Shown one piece after another: positions 6,113 to 13,252 of a stretch of DNA of 15,821 nt. This stretch comes from Alphaproteobacteria bacterium (GTDB lineage: Bacteria; Pseudomonadota; Alphaproteobacteria; UBA828), in NCBI GenBank assembly GCA_030604165.1, contig JAUVWK010000024.1, forward strand, positions 1 to 15,821, given 5' to 3'. Each line of letters starts with the position of its first letter. Position 1 is the stretch's first letter. A program made the position numbers and the translations under genes. The notes under the pieces were generated by a model. That model was not told where the DNA came from, ran no database searches, and saw nothing but the letters and a program-made list of their open reading frames with translations.

Positions 6113-8109
6113 CTACTCGAACTCCATGATGACCTGATCGACCGCCAGGCTATCGCCGATGGCGGTCCGAATCTTGGCCACCCGGCCGTTGCGCTCGGCC
6201 CGCAGCACGTTCTCCATTTTCATGGCGTCGACCACGGCAAGCGCCTGGCCGGCCCTGACATTGTCACCCACCGCGACCGGAATCGAGACCACCAGACCCG
6301 GCATGGGCGAGAGCAAATAGCGCGACATGTCGGCGGCGTTTTTTTTCGGCATCCGCGCGGCGAGCTGCGCGGCCCGGGGCGTGCGCACCATGATCGCGGC
6401 CTCCACGCCACGGTGCCACAGGGTGAACGCGACGCCCGTGCGGTCCACCTGCAGCACCGCCGGCCGGCCGTCGACCGTGCCCTCGAAGAGGTGCTGCGCC
6501 GGCAGCCAGTCGGTCTTTACCGTGACGGTGCGTTTCGCGTGGGTCACGGCGAGACCGTCGTCGAGCTCCGACAGCGAGACCGGGTGATTGACCTCGCCCA
6601 CCGAAACGACCCGCTCCGCCGCCGGCCTGCCGGCGAGCCCCGGCATGCGGCCGGCGAGGCGGCGATTGCGCGCCTCCAAGCGGTGCTGGATCGTCGCGGC
6701 CACGGGCACGATGACGGCGAGCAAATCGGCCGTTAGCGCGGCGCTGCGAAAGCCGTCGCTATATTCCTCGGCCAGAAACGCCGTGCTGAGCCGACCCTCG
6801 CGGAAGCGCGGATGTCCCATGACAGCATTCAAAAGACCGATATTGTGGGAAACACCGCGGATGTAATAGGCGTCCAGCGCGTCCTGCATGCGGGCGATTG
6901 CCGTCGCCCGATCGGGCCCATGGGTGGCCAGCTTGGCGATCATCGGGTCGTAGTACACGCTGATCTCGGAGCCATCCTCGATTCCGGTATCGAGACGCAC
7001 ATCCGCGCTGGCCATCGGCGCGCGGTAGCGGACGATCCGCCCCACCGAGGGCAGGAAGCCCCGCGACGGGTCCTCCGCATAGATGCGGCATTCGATGGCC
7101 CAGCCGTCGCGGCGGACGTCCGCTTGCGCGATGGCCAAGGCTTCGCCCGCGGCAATACGAATTTGCTGCTCGACCAGATCGATGCCGGTGACCAGCTCGG
7201 TTACCGGGTGCTCGACCTGCAAGCGCGTGTTCATTTCCAAAAAAAGAAATTCTTCTCCTGGTCGGCGATGAACTCGACCGTGCCGGCCGAGCGGTAGCCC
7301 ACCGCCTTGGTCAGCGCCACCGCCTGCGCGGCCATGGCGGCGCGGGTGGCCTCGTCCAGCAAGGGGCTTGGCGTCTCCTCGATCACCTTCTGGTGCCGGC
7401 GCTGAATGGAGCACTCGCGTTCGCCCAAATGAATCACGTTGCCGTGGCCGTCGGCGAGCACCTGAATCTCGATATGGCGCGGCTCCTCGATGAATTTCTC
7501 GACGAACACCCGGCCATCGGCGAACGAGGCCGTTGCCTCGTTGATCGTTGACTGCACGCTTTCTTGCAATTCCGTTTTGGAGCGCGCCAGCCGCATGCCC
7601 TTGCCACCGCCGCCGGCGGCTGCCTTGATCATGACCGGATAACCCAGCGCGGCAGCCGCGGCCAGCGCCTGCTTGGCATCCGCGACTGCTTCGGCGTGAC
7701 CCGGGATAACCGTGACGCCGGCGCTCTCGGCGATCTTCTTGGCTTCGATCTTATCGCCCATGGCCGCGATCGCCGCCGCCGGCGGGCCGATGAAAACCAC
7801 GCCCGCGTCTTCGAGCGCCTTGGCGAAGATCGCGTTCTCGGAGAGAAAGCCGTAGCCGGGGTGAACGGCCTCGGCGCCACTGCGGCGCACCGCATCGAGG
7901 ATGGCCTCGATCTTGAGGTAGCTGTCGGCGGCCGCGGCCGGGCCGATCAAGACCGCCTCGTCGGCCTCGCGCACATGCAAGGCGCCCGCGTCGGCCTCGG
8001 AATAGACTGCCATGGTCTCGATGCCCAGGCGCTTGGCCGAGCGCATCACCCGGCAGGCGATCTCGCCGCGGTTGGCGATCAGAATCTTGGAGAAGGTTGT
8101 CACAGCCAT
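6113..8109 (-). CDS. pccA: Propionyl-CoA carboxylase alpha subunit (biotin carboxylase plus BCCP), split by a one-base frameshift
   Basis: ATP- and biotin-dependent subunit that carboxylates biotin for transfer to propionyl-CoA by PccB. The reading frame begins MAVTTFSKILIANRGEIACRV at 8109 and stays open to a TGA at 7231. The rest of the protein, FLEMNTRLQVEHPV through VIMEFE, is in another frame ending at 6113. One added base restores about 665 residues, the normal PccA length. Visible parts: ATP-grasp loop AGGGGKG (165-171), RECSIQRRHQKVIEE (231-245), and the C-terminal carrier motif AMKMEN with biotinyl Lys631 in the restored numbering. The break falls at residue 290, just before the metal-binding Glu of FLEMN, so an uncorrected product would be inactive. 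Both halves keep all other motifs, which favours a sequencing error or a very recent mutation over an old pseudogene. The carrier end is typical of PccA; acetyl- or methylcrotonyl-CoA carboxylase alpha is less likely. acyP and the SMR gene follow. Confidence 0.9.
7239..7245 (-). other. Homopolymer run (T7 on the coding strand) at the pccA frame break
   Basis: The coding strand reads AATTTCTTTTTTTGGAAATG. With seven Ts the frame ends N-F-F-F-W-K-stop. With eight Ts it continues N-F-F-F-L-E-M-N-T-R, the normal biotin carboxylase sequence. A -1 ribosomal slip or transcriptional slippage on the run would give the same repaired protein. Another homopolymer in the gene, eight Ts at 6339-6346 on the plus strand, is in frame. 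Confidence 0.9.
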
Positions 8110-8213
8110 GTCTTGACGCAGATTACAGGATCGCTTCTGGTGCGTGTAGAGGGGTTGCGGTTTTCCGCTCGCCCGGCGCAATACTTCTCCCGGCGATGCA
8201 ACGGAGGCTTCGA
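8110..8213. promoter_or_regulatory. Divergent intergenic region between pccA and the DUF2269 gene
   Basis: These 104 bases must hold the promoter of the pccA-acyP-SMR unit and probably that of the plus-strand membrane protein. A TTGACG -35-like element on the plus strand (8113-8118) and a TGTAAT -10-like element on the minus strand (8122-8127) are present, but neither has a good partner at the right spacing. A strong GGAGG ribosome binding site precedes the plus-strand ATG. No clear operator palindrome was seen. Confidence 0.35.
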
Positions 8214-8687
8214 ATGAGTGACGCCTATTCCTGGTTCAAGGCGCTGCATGTCCTCGGCGTGGTGCTCCTGCTCGGCAGCGTTCTGATCAACCCCTTTTGG
8301 AAGGCGATGGCCGATCGCACGGGCGATCCGCGCATCATCGCCTTCGCGCAAATCCAGTTGATGCGTGGCGAGATCGTCTTTACCGCGCTCGGCGCCGTGC
8401 TGGTGGTGGCCTTCGGTTTCGCCGCGGCCGTGCACGCCGGCATGTCGTTTGTGTCGTCGGGTTGGCTCGCCTGGGGCTTCTGGCTGACCATGGCCGGCGC
8501 CTTGGGCTGGCTCGCTATCGTCATGCCCCGCATTGTCAAGCAGACGCGCCTGGCCCGGAGCTTCGCCGCTGGCGGCGAGATCCCGGCTGCCTATTGGCGC
8601 GCCGGTCGGCCCATCGCCGTCGTCGGCCCGCTGCTGACGCTGGCCCTGCTCGCCGCGCTCTTCATCATGGTCTTGAAACCCGGTTGA
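8214..8687 (+). CDS. DUF2269-type integral membrane protein
   Basis: Predicted inner-membrane protein of 157 residues and unknown function. Four hydrophobic segments are visible: about 8-27, 52-75, 80-103 and 133-154. The opening MSDAYSWFKALHVLG, with a His in the first helix, the cytoplasmic loop NPFWKAMADRTGDP, and the repeated helix/polar-loop pattern resemble the DUF2269 family of predicted membrane proteins. The family match is from memory of its motifs. I chose the ATG at 8214 because GGAGG stands 7 bases upstream; the open frame extends further left into the pccA start region without family support. It is divergent from pccA and 153 bases ahead of the oxidoreductase gene on the same strand. 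No catalytic motif is seen, and I infer no specific job. Confidence 0.85.
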   Translation: MSDAYSWFKALHVLGVVLLLGSVLINPFWKAMADRTGDPRIIAFAQIQLMRGEIVFTALGAVLVVAFGFAAAVHAGMSFVSSGWLAWGFWLTMAGALGWLAIVMPRIVKQTRLARSFAAGGEIPAAYWRAGRPIAVVGPLLTLALLAALFIMVLKPG

Positions 8688-8840
8688 GGCGATTCCGGCT
8701 GGCAGAGAACACTGAACGCGTTTGTCATACGCGATGGCCGGCGTAGCGCGGCGCAGCACCTCCGTGACATAGTTGCTCCCAAAATGAGCCGCCCGCCGCC
8801 TGTGGTTTGGGGTCGGCGCAATGTCAGGGGTCAAGTTGCC

Positions 8841-10832
8841 ATGTCGAAGCAGTTTCCACACCTGTTCTCGCCCCTCAAATTGCGCCACAAGATGCTCAGA
8901 AACCGCATCGTGTTCGGCGCGCACACCGCCAACATGAGCGAGGGCGGCCTGCCCGTCGACCGCCACTTCGGCTATTACCGCGAGCGCGCCCGCGGCGGCG
9001 CGGCGATGATCGTCGTCGAGCCGGCGCCGCCGCATCGCACCGGCGTGTTGACCCGCGGCAACTTCCGCCACGAGGACGATTCGGTTATCCCGTACTTCCG
9101 TCGCATCACCGACGAGTGCCACGGCCTCGGCACGGTGATGGTCCACCAGATCTATCACGTCGGCGGTCACGGCGATCAGGACAACTCGTGGGAGCCCTAC
9201 TGGTCGCCATCGGGTGTGCCCTCGATGCACGACCCCTGGGGCAGTCACGCCATGACCGAGGCCGAGATCGAGGAACTGATCGTGAGCTTCGTCGAGGCCG
9301 CCCGGCGCGACCGCGACGCAGGCTTCGACGGCGTCGATCTCTTCGCCGGCTACAACTGCCTGATCGACCAGTTCTGGTCGCCGATCACCAACCAGCGCGA
9401 CGACCGCTGGGGCGGCAGCCTGGACAACCGCATGCGCTTCGCCGTCGAGCTTTGCCGCCGCATCCGCGAGATGGCGGGCGACGACTTCATCGTCGGCATG
9501 ACCGTCTCGGGCGCCGAGCCCTATCCCGGTGGGCTCACCATCGAGGACAAGCAGGAGATGGCGGCGTATCTGGACGAGCGCGGCCTCGTCGACTACTTCT
9601 CGGTTGGCACGGGAAGCTATCTCAATCAGTTCTCCAAGATCGTCCCCTCGTTCCAGTTCGACATGATGCTGGGCCCGCCCGACGCCCGGAAGTTCAAGGA
9701 GGCGGTCAAGCACGCAGTCGTGACGGCGGAGGCGCGGATCAAGACGCCGGCCAACGCGGAGACGGTGATCGCCGGGGAGCTGGCGGATCTGGTGAGCATC
9801 GTGCGCGGCCAGATCGCCGATCCCCACCTCGCCAACAAGGCGCGCGACGGCCGCGCCGAGGACGTCCGCCCCTGCATCAACTGCAACCAGCTCTGCCTCG
9901 GGCGCCGGATGCGCGATTACTGGATCTCCTGCCTCGTCAATCCGTCCGTGGGTCGTGAGTTCGACTGGGACGGCGATCGCCCGCCCCCGGCCGAGACGCC
10001 GCGCGAAATTCTGGTGGTGGGGGGCGGCCCGGCGGGCCTGGAAACCGCGCGCGTTGCCGCCGGACGCGGCCACCGGGTGACGCTCGTCGAGCGCGGCAGC
10101 GAGCTCGGCGGGCAGTTCCGACTCGCCGCCGGCCAGCCCGAGCGCGGCGAGGTCGGCGAGCTGCTTACCTGGTACCAGGGCCAGCTCGAGAAGGCCCAGG
10201 TTGAGGTCAAGCTGAGAACCGAGATGAGTGAGGACGACGTGCGTAACGCCGCCGCCGACGCCGTGGTGCTGTGCACCGGCTCGCGCCCCTCGCGCGACGG
10301 CTATCAGCGGGCCCTGGCGCATGTGGCGCGGTTGCCCGGTGTCGATCAGGACAACGTCTGCACCGTCCACGACGTGCTCGAAGGCACGGTGGTGCCGGGA
10401 ACGCGCGTGCTGCTGCTCGACGACCTCAACGGTTGGTGGCCGGCGAGCGGCACCGCGCTCCACCTCGCGCTGCAGCGCCATCAGGTGACTCTGGTGACCA
10501 GCGCCGAGCAGGTGGCGGGGCAGCTCGAACAGAGCCGCACCGCCGATTCGACGCGCCAGCGGTTCATGAGATACGGCGTCGAGACCCTTACGGCGACGGC
10601 GCTCCTGTCCTGGGAGGGCAACACCGCCAGGCTGGTCAACCTCTACACCGGCGAGGCGGACGAGCGCGAGTTCGATTCGCTGGTGCTGGCCACCACCAAC
10701 ACGCCCGAGGACGAGCTGACGAAGGCGCTCGCCGGGTCAGGCCTCGAGGTTCACGCCATCGGCGACACGGTCGCGGCGCGCACGGCGGCGATGGCCTTCT
10801 ACGAGGGCCGCAAGCTCGGCCTGCGGCTATAG
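8841..10832 (+). CDS. FMN/4Fe-4S/FAD oxidoreductase, dienoyl-CoA reductase / trimethylamine dehydrogenase type
   Basis: The 664 residues have the three-part layout of E. coli FadH and trimethylamine dehydrogenase. First is an Old-Yellow-Enzyme-like FMN barrel (about 1-340, opening FPHLFSPLKLRHKMLRNRIV, with DQFWSPITNQRDDRWGGSLDNR at 176-197). Next is a 4Fe-4S cluster with Cys345, Cys348, Cys352 and Cys364 in C-x2-C-x3-C-x11-C spacing, as in FadH. Last is an FAD/NAD(P)-binding part from about 388 with the dinucleotide motif VVGGGPAGLE. VFGAHTANMSEGGLP and VRGQIADPHLANKARDG recall, from memory, enzymes annotated as N-methylproline (stachydrine) demethylases, so amine N-demethylation is a fair guess. 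Dienoyl-CoA reduction is the alternative; the usual His-rich barrel motif is replaced by LFAGYNCLID. The ATG at 8841 follows AGGGG by 12 bases. An upstream ATG at 8784 would add 19 unconserved residues. It converges on pccB with a 27-base gap. Substrate not proven. Confidence 0.9.
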   Translation: MSKQFPHLFSPLKLRHKMLRNRIVFGAHTANMSEGGLPVDRHFGYYRERARGGAAMIVVEPAPPHRTGVLTRGNFRHEDDSVIPYFRRITDECHGLGTVMVHQIYHVGGHGDQDNSWEPYWSPSGVPSMHDPWGSHAMTEAEIEELIVSFVEAARRDRDAGFDGVDLFAGYNCLIDQFWSPITNQRDDRWGGSLDNRMRFAVELCRRIREMAGDDFIVGMTVSGAEPYPGGLTIEDKQEMAAYLDERGLVDYFSVGTGSYLNQFSKIVPSFQFDMMLGPPDARKFKEAVKHAVVTAEARIKTPANAETVIAGELADLVSIVRGQIADPHLANKARDGRAEDVRPCINCNQLCLGRRMRDYWISCLVNPSVGREFDWDGDRPPPAETPREILVVGGGPAGLETARVAAGRGHRVTLVERGSELGGQFRLAAGQPERGEVGELLTWYQGQLEKAQVEVKLRTEMSEDDVRNAAADAVVLCTGSRPSRDGYQRALAHVARLPGVDQDNVCTVHDVLEGTVVPGTRVLLLDDLNGWWPASGTALHLALQRHQVTLVTSAEQVAGQLEQSRTADSTRQRFMRYGVETLTATALLSWEGNTARLVNLYTGEADEREFDSLVLATTNTPEDELTKALAGSGLEVHAIGDTVAARTAAMAFYEGRKLGLRL

Positions 10833-10859
10833 GGCGATTCCACGCGCGGGCGAAACACC

Positions 10860-12392
10860 CTAAAGCGGCACGTTGCCGTGCTTCTTCCAGGGGTTGTCGA
10901 GCTTCTTGTTGCGCAACATGGCGAGCGAGTTGGCGATCCGCTTGCGCGTGCTGTGCGGCAGGATCACATCGTCGATGAAGCCGCGGTGGGCGGCAATGAA
11001 CGGATTGGCGAACTTCTCGCGGTATTCCTCGGTCTTGGCCTCGGCCGCCGCCGGGTCGTCGAGGGTGCCGCGGAAGATGATCTCGACCGCGCCCTTCGGT
11101 CCCATCACCGCGATCTCGGCCGTGGGCCAGGCGTAGTTCACGTCGCCCCGCAAATGTTTCGAGCTCATCACGTCATAGGCGCCGCCATAGGCCTTGCGGG
11201 TGATCACGGTGACTTTCGGCACCGTCGCCTCGGCGTATGCGTAAAGCAATTTGGAGCCGTGGGTGATGATGCCGTTATGCTCCTGGTCGGTGCCCGGCAT
11301 GAAGCCCGGCACGTCGACAAAGGTCACGATCGGTATGTTGAAGCAGTCGCAGAAGCGCACGAAACGCCCCGCCTTGCGCGACGAGGCGATGTCGAGGCAG
11401 CCGGCCAGCACCATGGGCTGGTTGGCGACGATGCCGACCGTGGCGCCGGCGATGCGCCCAAAGCCCGTGACGATGTTTTTGGCGAAGTTCGGCTTGAGCT
11501 CGAAAAAGTCGCCTTCGTCCAGGACCTTTTCAATCAGCTCCTTCATGTCGTAGGGCTTGTGCGGGTCGGCGGGCACCAGGCTGTCGAGCGACATCTCCGC
11601 CCTGTCGCTCGGGTCTTCGGTGGGCCACACCGGGGGTTGCTCGCGGTTGGAGGCCGGCAGGAAATCGACGAAGCGCCGAGTCTCGGCGAGCGTCTCGGTA
11701 TCGTTGGCGAAGGCAAGGTCGGCCACGCCCGACTTGCCGGTATGGCTCTGGGCGCCGCCCAGCTCCTCGAGGGTCACCACCTCATGGGTCACCGTCTTGA
11801 CCACGTCGGGCCCGGTGACAAACATGTAGGCCGTGTCCTGCACCATGAAAATAAAATCGGTCATGGCCGGCGAATACACTGCGCCGCCGGCGCAGGGCCC
11901 CATGACCACCGAAATCTGCGGCACCACGCCCGAGGCCATGACATTGCGCTGAAACACTTCGGCGTAGCCGGCCAGGGAGGCGACGCCCTCGTGGATGCGC
12001 GCGCCGCCGGAATCGTTGAGTCCGATCACCGGCGCGCCCACTTTCATGGCCTGGTCCATGATCTTGCAGATCTTCTCGGCGTGAGCCTCGCTGAGCGAGC
12101 CGCCGAAGACCGTAAAGTCCTGGCTGAAGACGAACACGAGCCGCCCATTGACGGTGCCGTGGCCGGTGACCACGCCATCGCCGGGAGTGGTCTTGTCCGC
12201 CATGCCGAAATCGGCGCAGCGATGCTCGACGAACATGTCGTATTCCTCGAAGGAGCCCGAATCGAGTAGCAGCTCGAGGCGCTCGCGCGCGGTGAGCTTG
12301 CCCTTCTTGTGCTGCGTCTCGACGCGCTTCTGGCCACCGCCAAGTCGCGCGCGCGCGCGCATATCCTCGAGCTGGCGAAGGATGTCCTGCAT
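10860..12392 (-). CDS. pccB: Propionyl-CoA carboxylase beta (carboxyltransferase) subunit
   Basis: Transfers CO2 from carboxybiotin on PccA to propionyl-CoA, giving methylmalonyl-CoA; the beta subunit forms a hexameric core in this family. The 510 residues are the usual PccB length. Opening MQDILRQLEDMRARARLGGGQ and KGKLTARERLELLLD are typical. The acyl-CoA side oxyanion segment is LNDSGGARIHEGVASLAGY (125-143), with GPCAGGAVYSPAM at 165-177. The C-terminal half holds VPGFMPGTDQEHNGI and KAYGGAYDVM; the Asp of that last motif is the position that tunes acyl-chain choice in Streptomyces PccB, and Asp fits acetyl/propionyl-CoA. The ATG at 12392 matches family N-termini. It is on the same strand as pccA but 2.7 kb away, with two opposite-strand genes between. 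Methylcrotonyl-CoA carboxylase beta is less likely by length and motif. Confidence 0.96.
   Translation of the reverse strand: MQDILRQLEDMRARARLGGGQKRVETQHKKGKLTARERLELLLDSGSFEEYDMFVEHRCADFGMADKTTPGDGVVTGHGTVNGRLVFVFSQDFTVFGGSLSEAHAEKICKIMDQAMKVGAPVIGLNDSGGARIHEGVASLAGYAEVFQRNVMASGVVPQISVVMGPCAGGAVYSPAMTDFIFMVQDTAYMFVTGPDVVKTVTHEVVTLEELGGAQSHTGKSGVADLAFANDTETLAETRRFVDFLPASNREQPPVWPTEDPSDRAEMSLDSLVPADPHKPYDMKELIEKVLDEGDFFELKPNFAKNIVTGFGRIAGATVGIVANQPMVLAGCLDIASSRKAGRFVRFCDCFNIPIVTFVDVPGFMPGTDQEHNGIITHGSKLLYAYAEATVPKVTVITRKAYGGAYDVMSSKHLRGDVNYAWPTAEIAVMGPKGAVEIIFRGTLDDPAAAEAKTEEYREKFANPFIAAHRGFIDDVILPHSTRKRIANSLAMLRNKKLDNPWKKHGNVPL
12346..12360. repeat. Alternating CG dinucleotide run inside pccB
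   Basis: Fifteen bases of strict CG alternation encode the R-A-R-A-R stretch at residues 12-16 of PccB. The segment is in frame here. Slippage by two bases would disrupt the gene near its 5' end. The run is short, and Arg/Ala-rich coding in a GC-rich genome can produce it without selection. Confidence 0.6.
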
Positions 12393-12482
12393 GCTTTGTC
12401 CGATGCGCTTTCGGTGAATGGTGGCGGCCGCCCCTCTCGGCGCGCCCGCGTGCCGCTATGAGAGAGACCAAATCCAGGGGTT

Positions 12483-12488
12483 CGTCAA
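12483..12488 (-). promoter_or_regulatory. Candidate -35 element (TTGACG) in front of pccB
   Basis: The 111 bases between atp12 and pccB contain CTTGACGA on the minus strand, a good -35 match, 91 bases before the pccB ATG. No convincing -10 lies 16-18 bases on; CTCATA at a 20-base spacing is the closest. A pccB promoter separate from the asmA-atp12 genes is plausible, but the sequence supports it only weakly. Confidence 0.25.
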
Positions 12489-12503
12489 GCCCGCCGCTTT
12501 CGT

Positions 12504-13199
12504 TCAAATGCGACACATGATCATGAACCGCGCCGCGGCGAGGAGGTCCCGGCGGCGCGCCTGGCGCTGCGCCGCCGCCTCCTGGTCTTCGCCCCAGCTT
12601 TCGCTCTGATAGGTCTCGTCGATTTGCGCTGCGCGCCAGGCGGTTTCCGCGTCGATTTCGCCCTCGAACAGGGCCAGGCCGATCACCAGCGAGCCGCTGG
12701 CGGCGGTGGCGCCATGTAGGCCGGTCAGAGAGAGCGCGTTCAGCGCCGCCACCGCCGCCCGCAAGGCCCCGATCGTGCCGGGGTCTTGTGGTGTTGGGGT
12801 GAGGCCGGTGGTCACCGCCAGGGCAGCGCCGTAACGCCGCGCCGCCCAATCGAGCAGCGGTTGCCACGCGGTGTGTTGGCGCCGCGCGAGCTCGGTGGGC
12901 CGTTCGGCGCGGTAACACAGCAAGTCGGTTTCCGCGTAGCGCGCGACCTCCTCGACCACCTCGTCCAGGCGCTCCGCGACTCGGTCGAGCGCGGTGTAGA
13001 CGAGGCGGGTGAGCGGCATGGTCTCGCGTCGAATTGTCGTGTCTTGAGCCTGCCACTCGGCGGCCACGGCCTCGGCGAGCGCCCGGTTGGGCACGCTGAG
13101 CGAGCGCTTTGCCGGCGTCTTCAGCGGGCGATCGTCGAGCACGACCGCGAAGCCGCCCTCAACCTCGATGGCCGCGGCAGTGTCGTAGATTCGCTTCAT
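12504..13199 (-). CDS. ATP12-family F1-ATPase assembly chaperone
   Basis: Chaperone for assembly of the F1 sector of ATP synthase; mitochondrial Atp12 binds free alpha subunit, and alphaproteobacteria carry homologues. The 231 residues run from MKRIYDTAAAIEVEGGF through family marks AEWQAQ (47-52), MPLTRLVYTALD (61-72), YAETDLLCYRAE (88-99), a LTGLHGATAASGSLVIGLAL helix region and the C-terminal signature DETYQSESWGEDQEA (194-208). The ATG at 13199 is chosen because the protein then starts like known ATP12 homologues; the frame stays open upstream into the asmA tail without family support. The ribosome binding site is weak. It follows asmA by 53 bases and precedes pccB by 111 on the same strand. 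ATP synthase genes are not in this window. Confidence 0.95.
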   Translation of the reverse strand: MKRIYDTAAAIEVEGGFAVVLDDRPLKTPAKRSLSVPNRALAEAVAAEWQAQDTTIRRETMPLTRLVYTALDRVAERLDEVVEEVARYAETDLLCYRAERPTELARRQHTAWQPLLDWAARRYGAALAVTTGLTPTPQDPGTIGALRAAVAALNALSLTGLHGATAASGSLVIGLALFEGEIDAETAWRAAQIDETYQSESWGEDQEAAAQRQARRRDLLAAARFMIMCRI

Positions 13200-13225
13200 C
13201 GCGGCGCAGTTTAAAGAGTTTTCCC

Positions 13226-13239
13226 CGCGCCTTGGTACG
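13226..13239. repeat. Diverged copy C of the CGCTCCTTGGTATCG repeat (atp12 leader)
   Basis: CGCGCCTTGGTACG differs from copies A and B by one substitution and one missing base. It lies 27-40 bases upstream of the atp12 ATG in the short asmA-atp12 gap. The match is short enough that chance is a real alternative. Confidence 0.2.
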
Positions 13240-13252
13240 AAACCGAAGCTTG

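Noticed and set aside
8100..10481. A 793-codon open frame on the minus strand, antisense to the oxidoreductase and the DUF2269 gene
   Set aside because: It shows the same His/Asp/Arg/Gly-rich shadow composition with no family motif, while the plus strand has clear cofactor-binding motifs throughout.
10833..10859. Bidirectional terminator between the convergent oxidoreductase gene and pccB
   Set aside because: The 27-base gap has GC-rich halves but no convincing stem with a T-run on either strand.
10878..12269. A 463-codon open frame on the plus strand, antisense to pccB
   Set aside because: The minus strand encodes an unmistakable full-length PccB. The antisense frame has no recognisable features.
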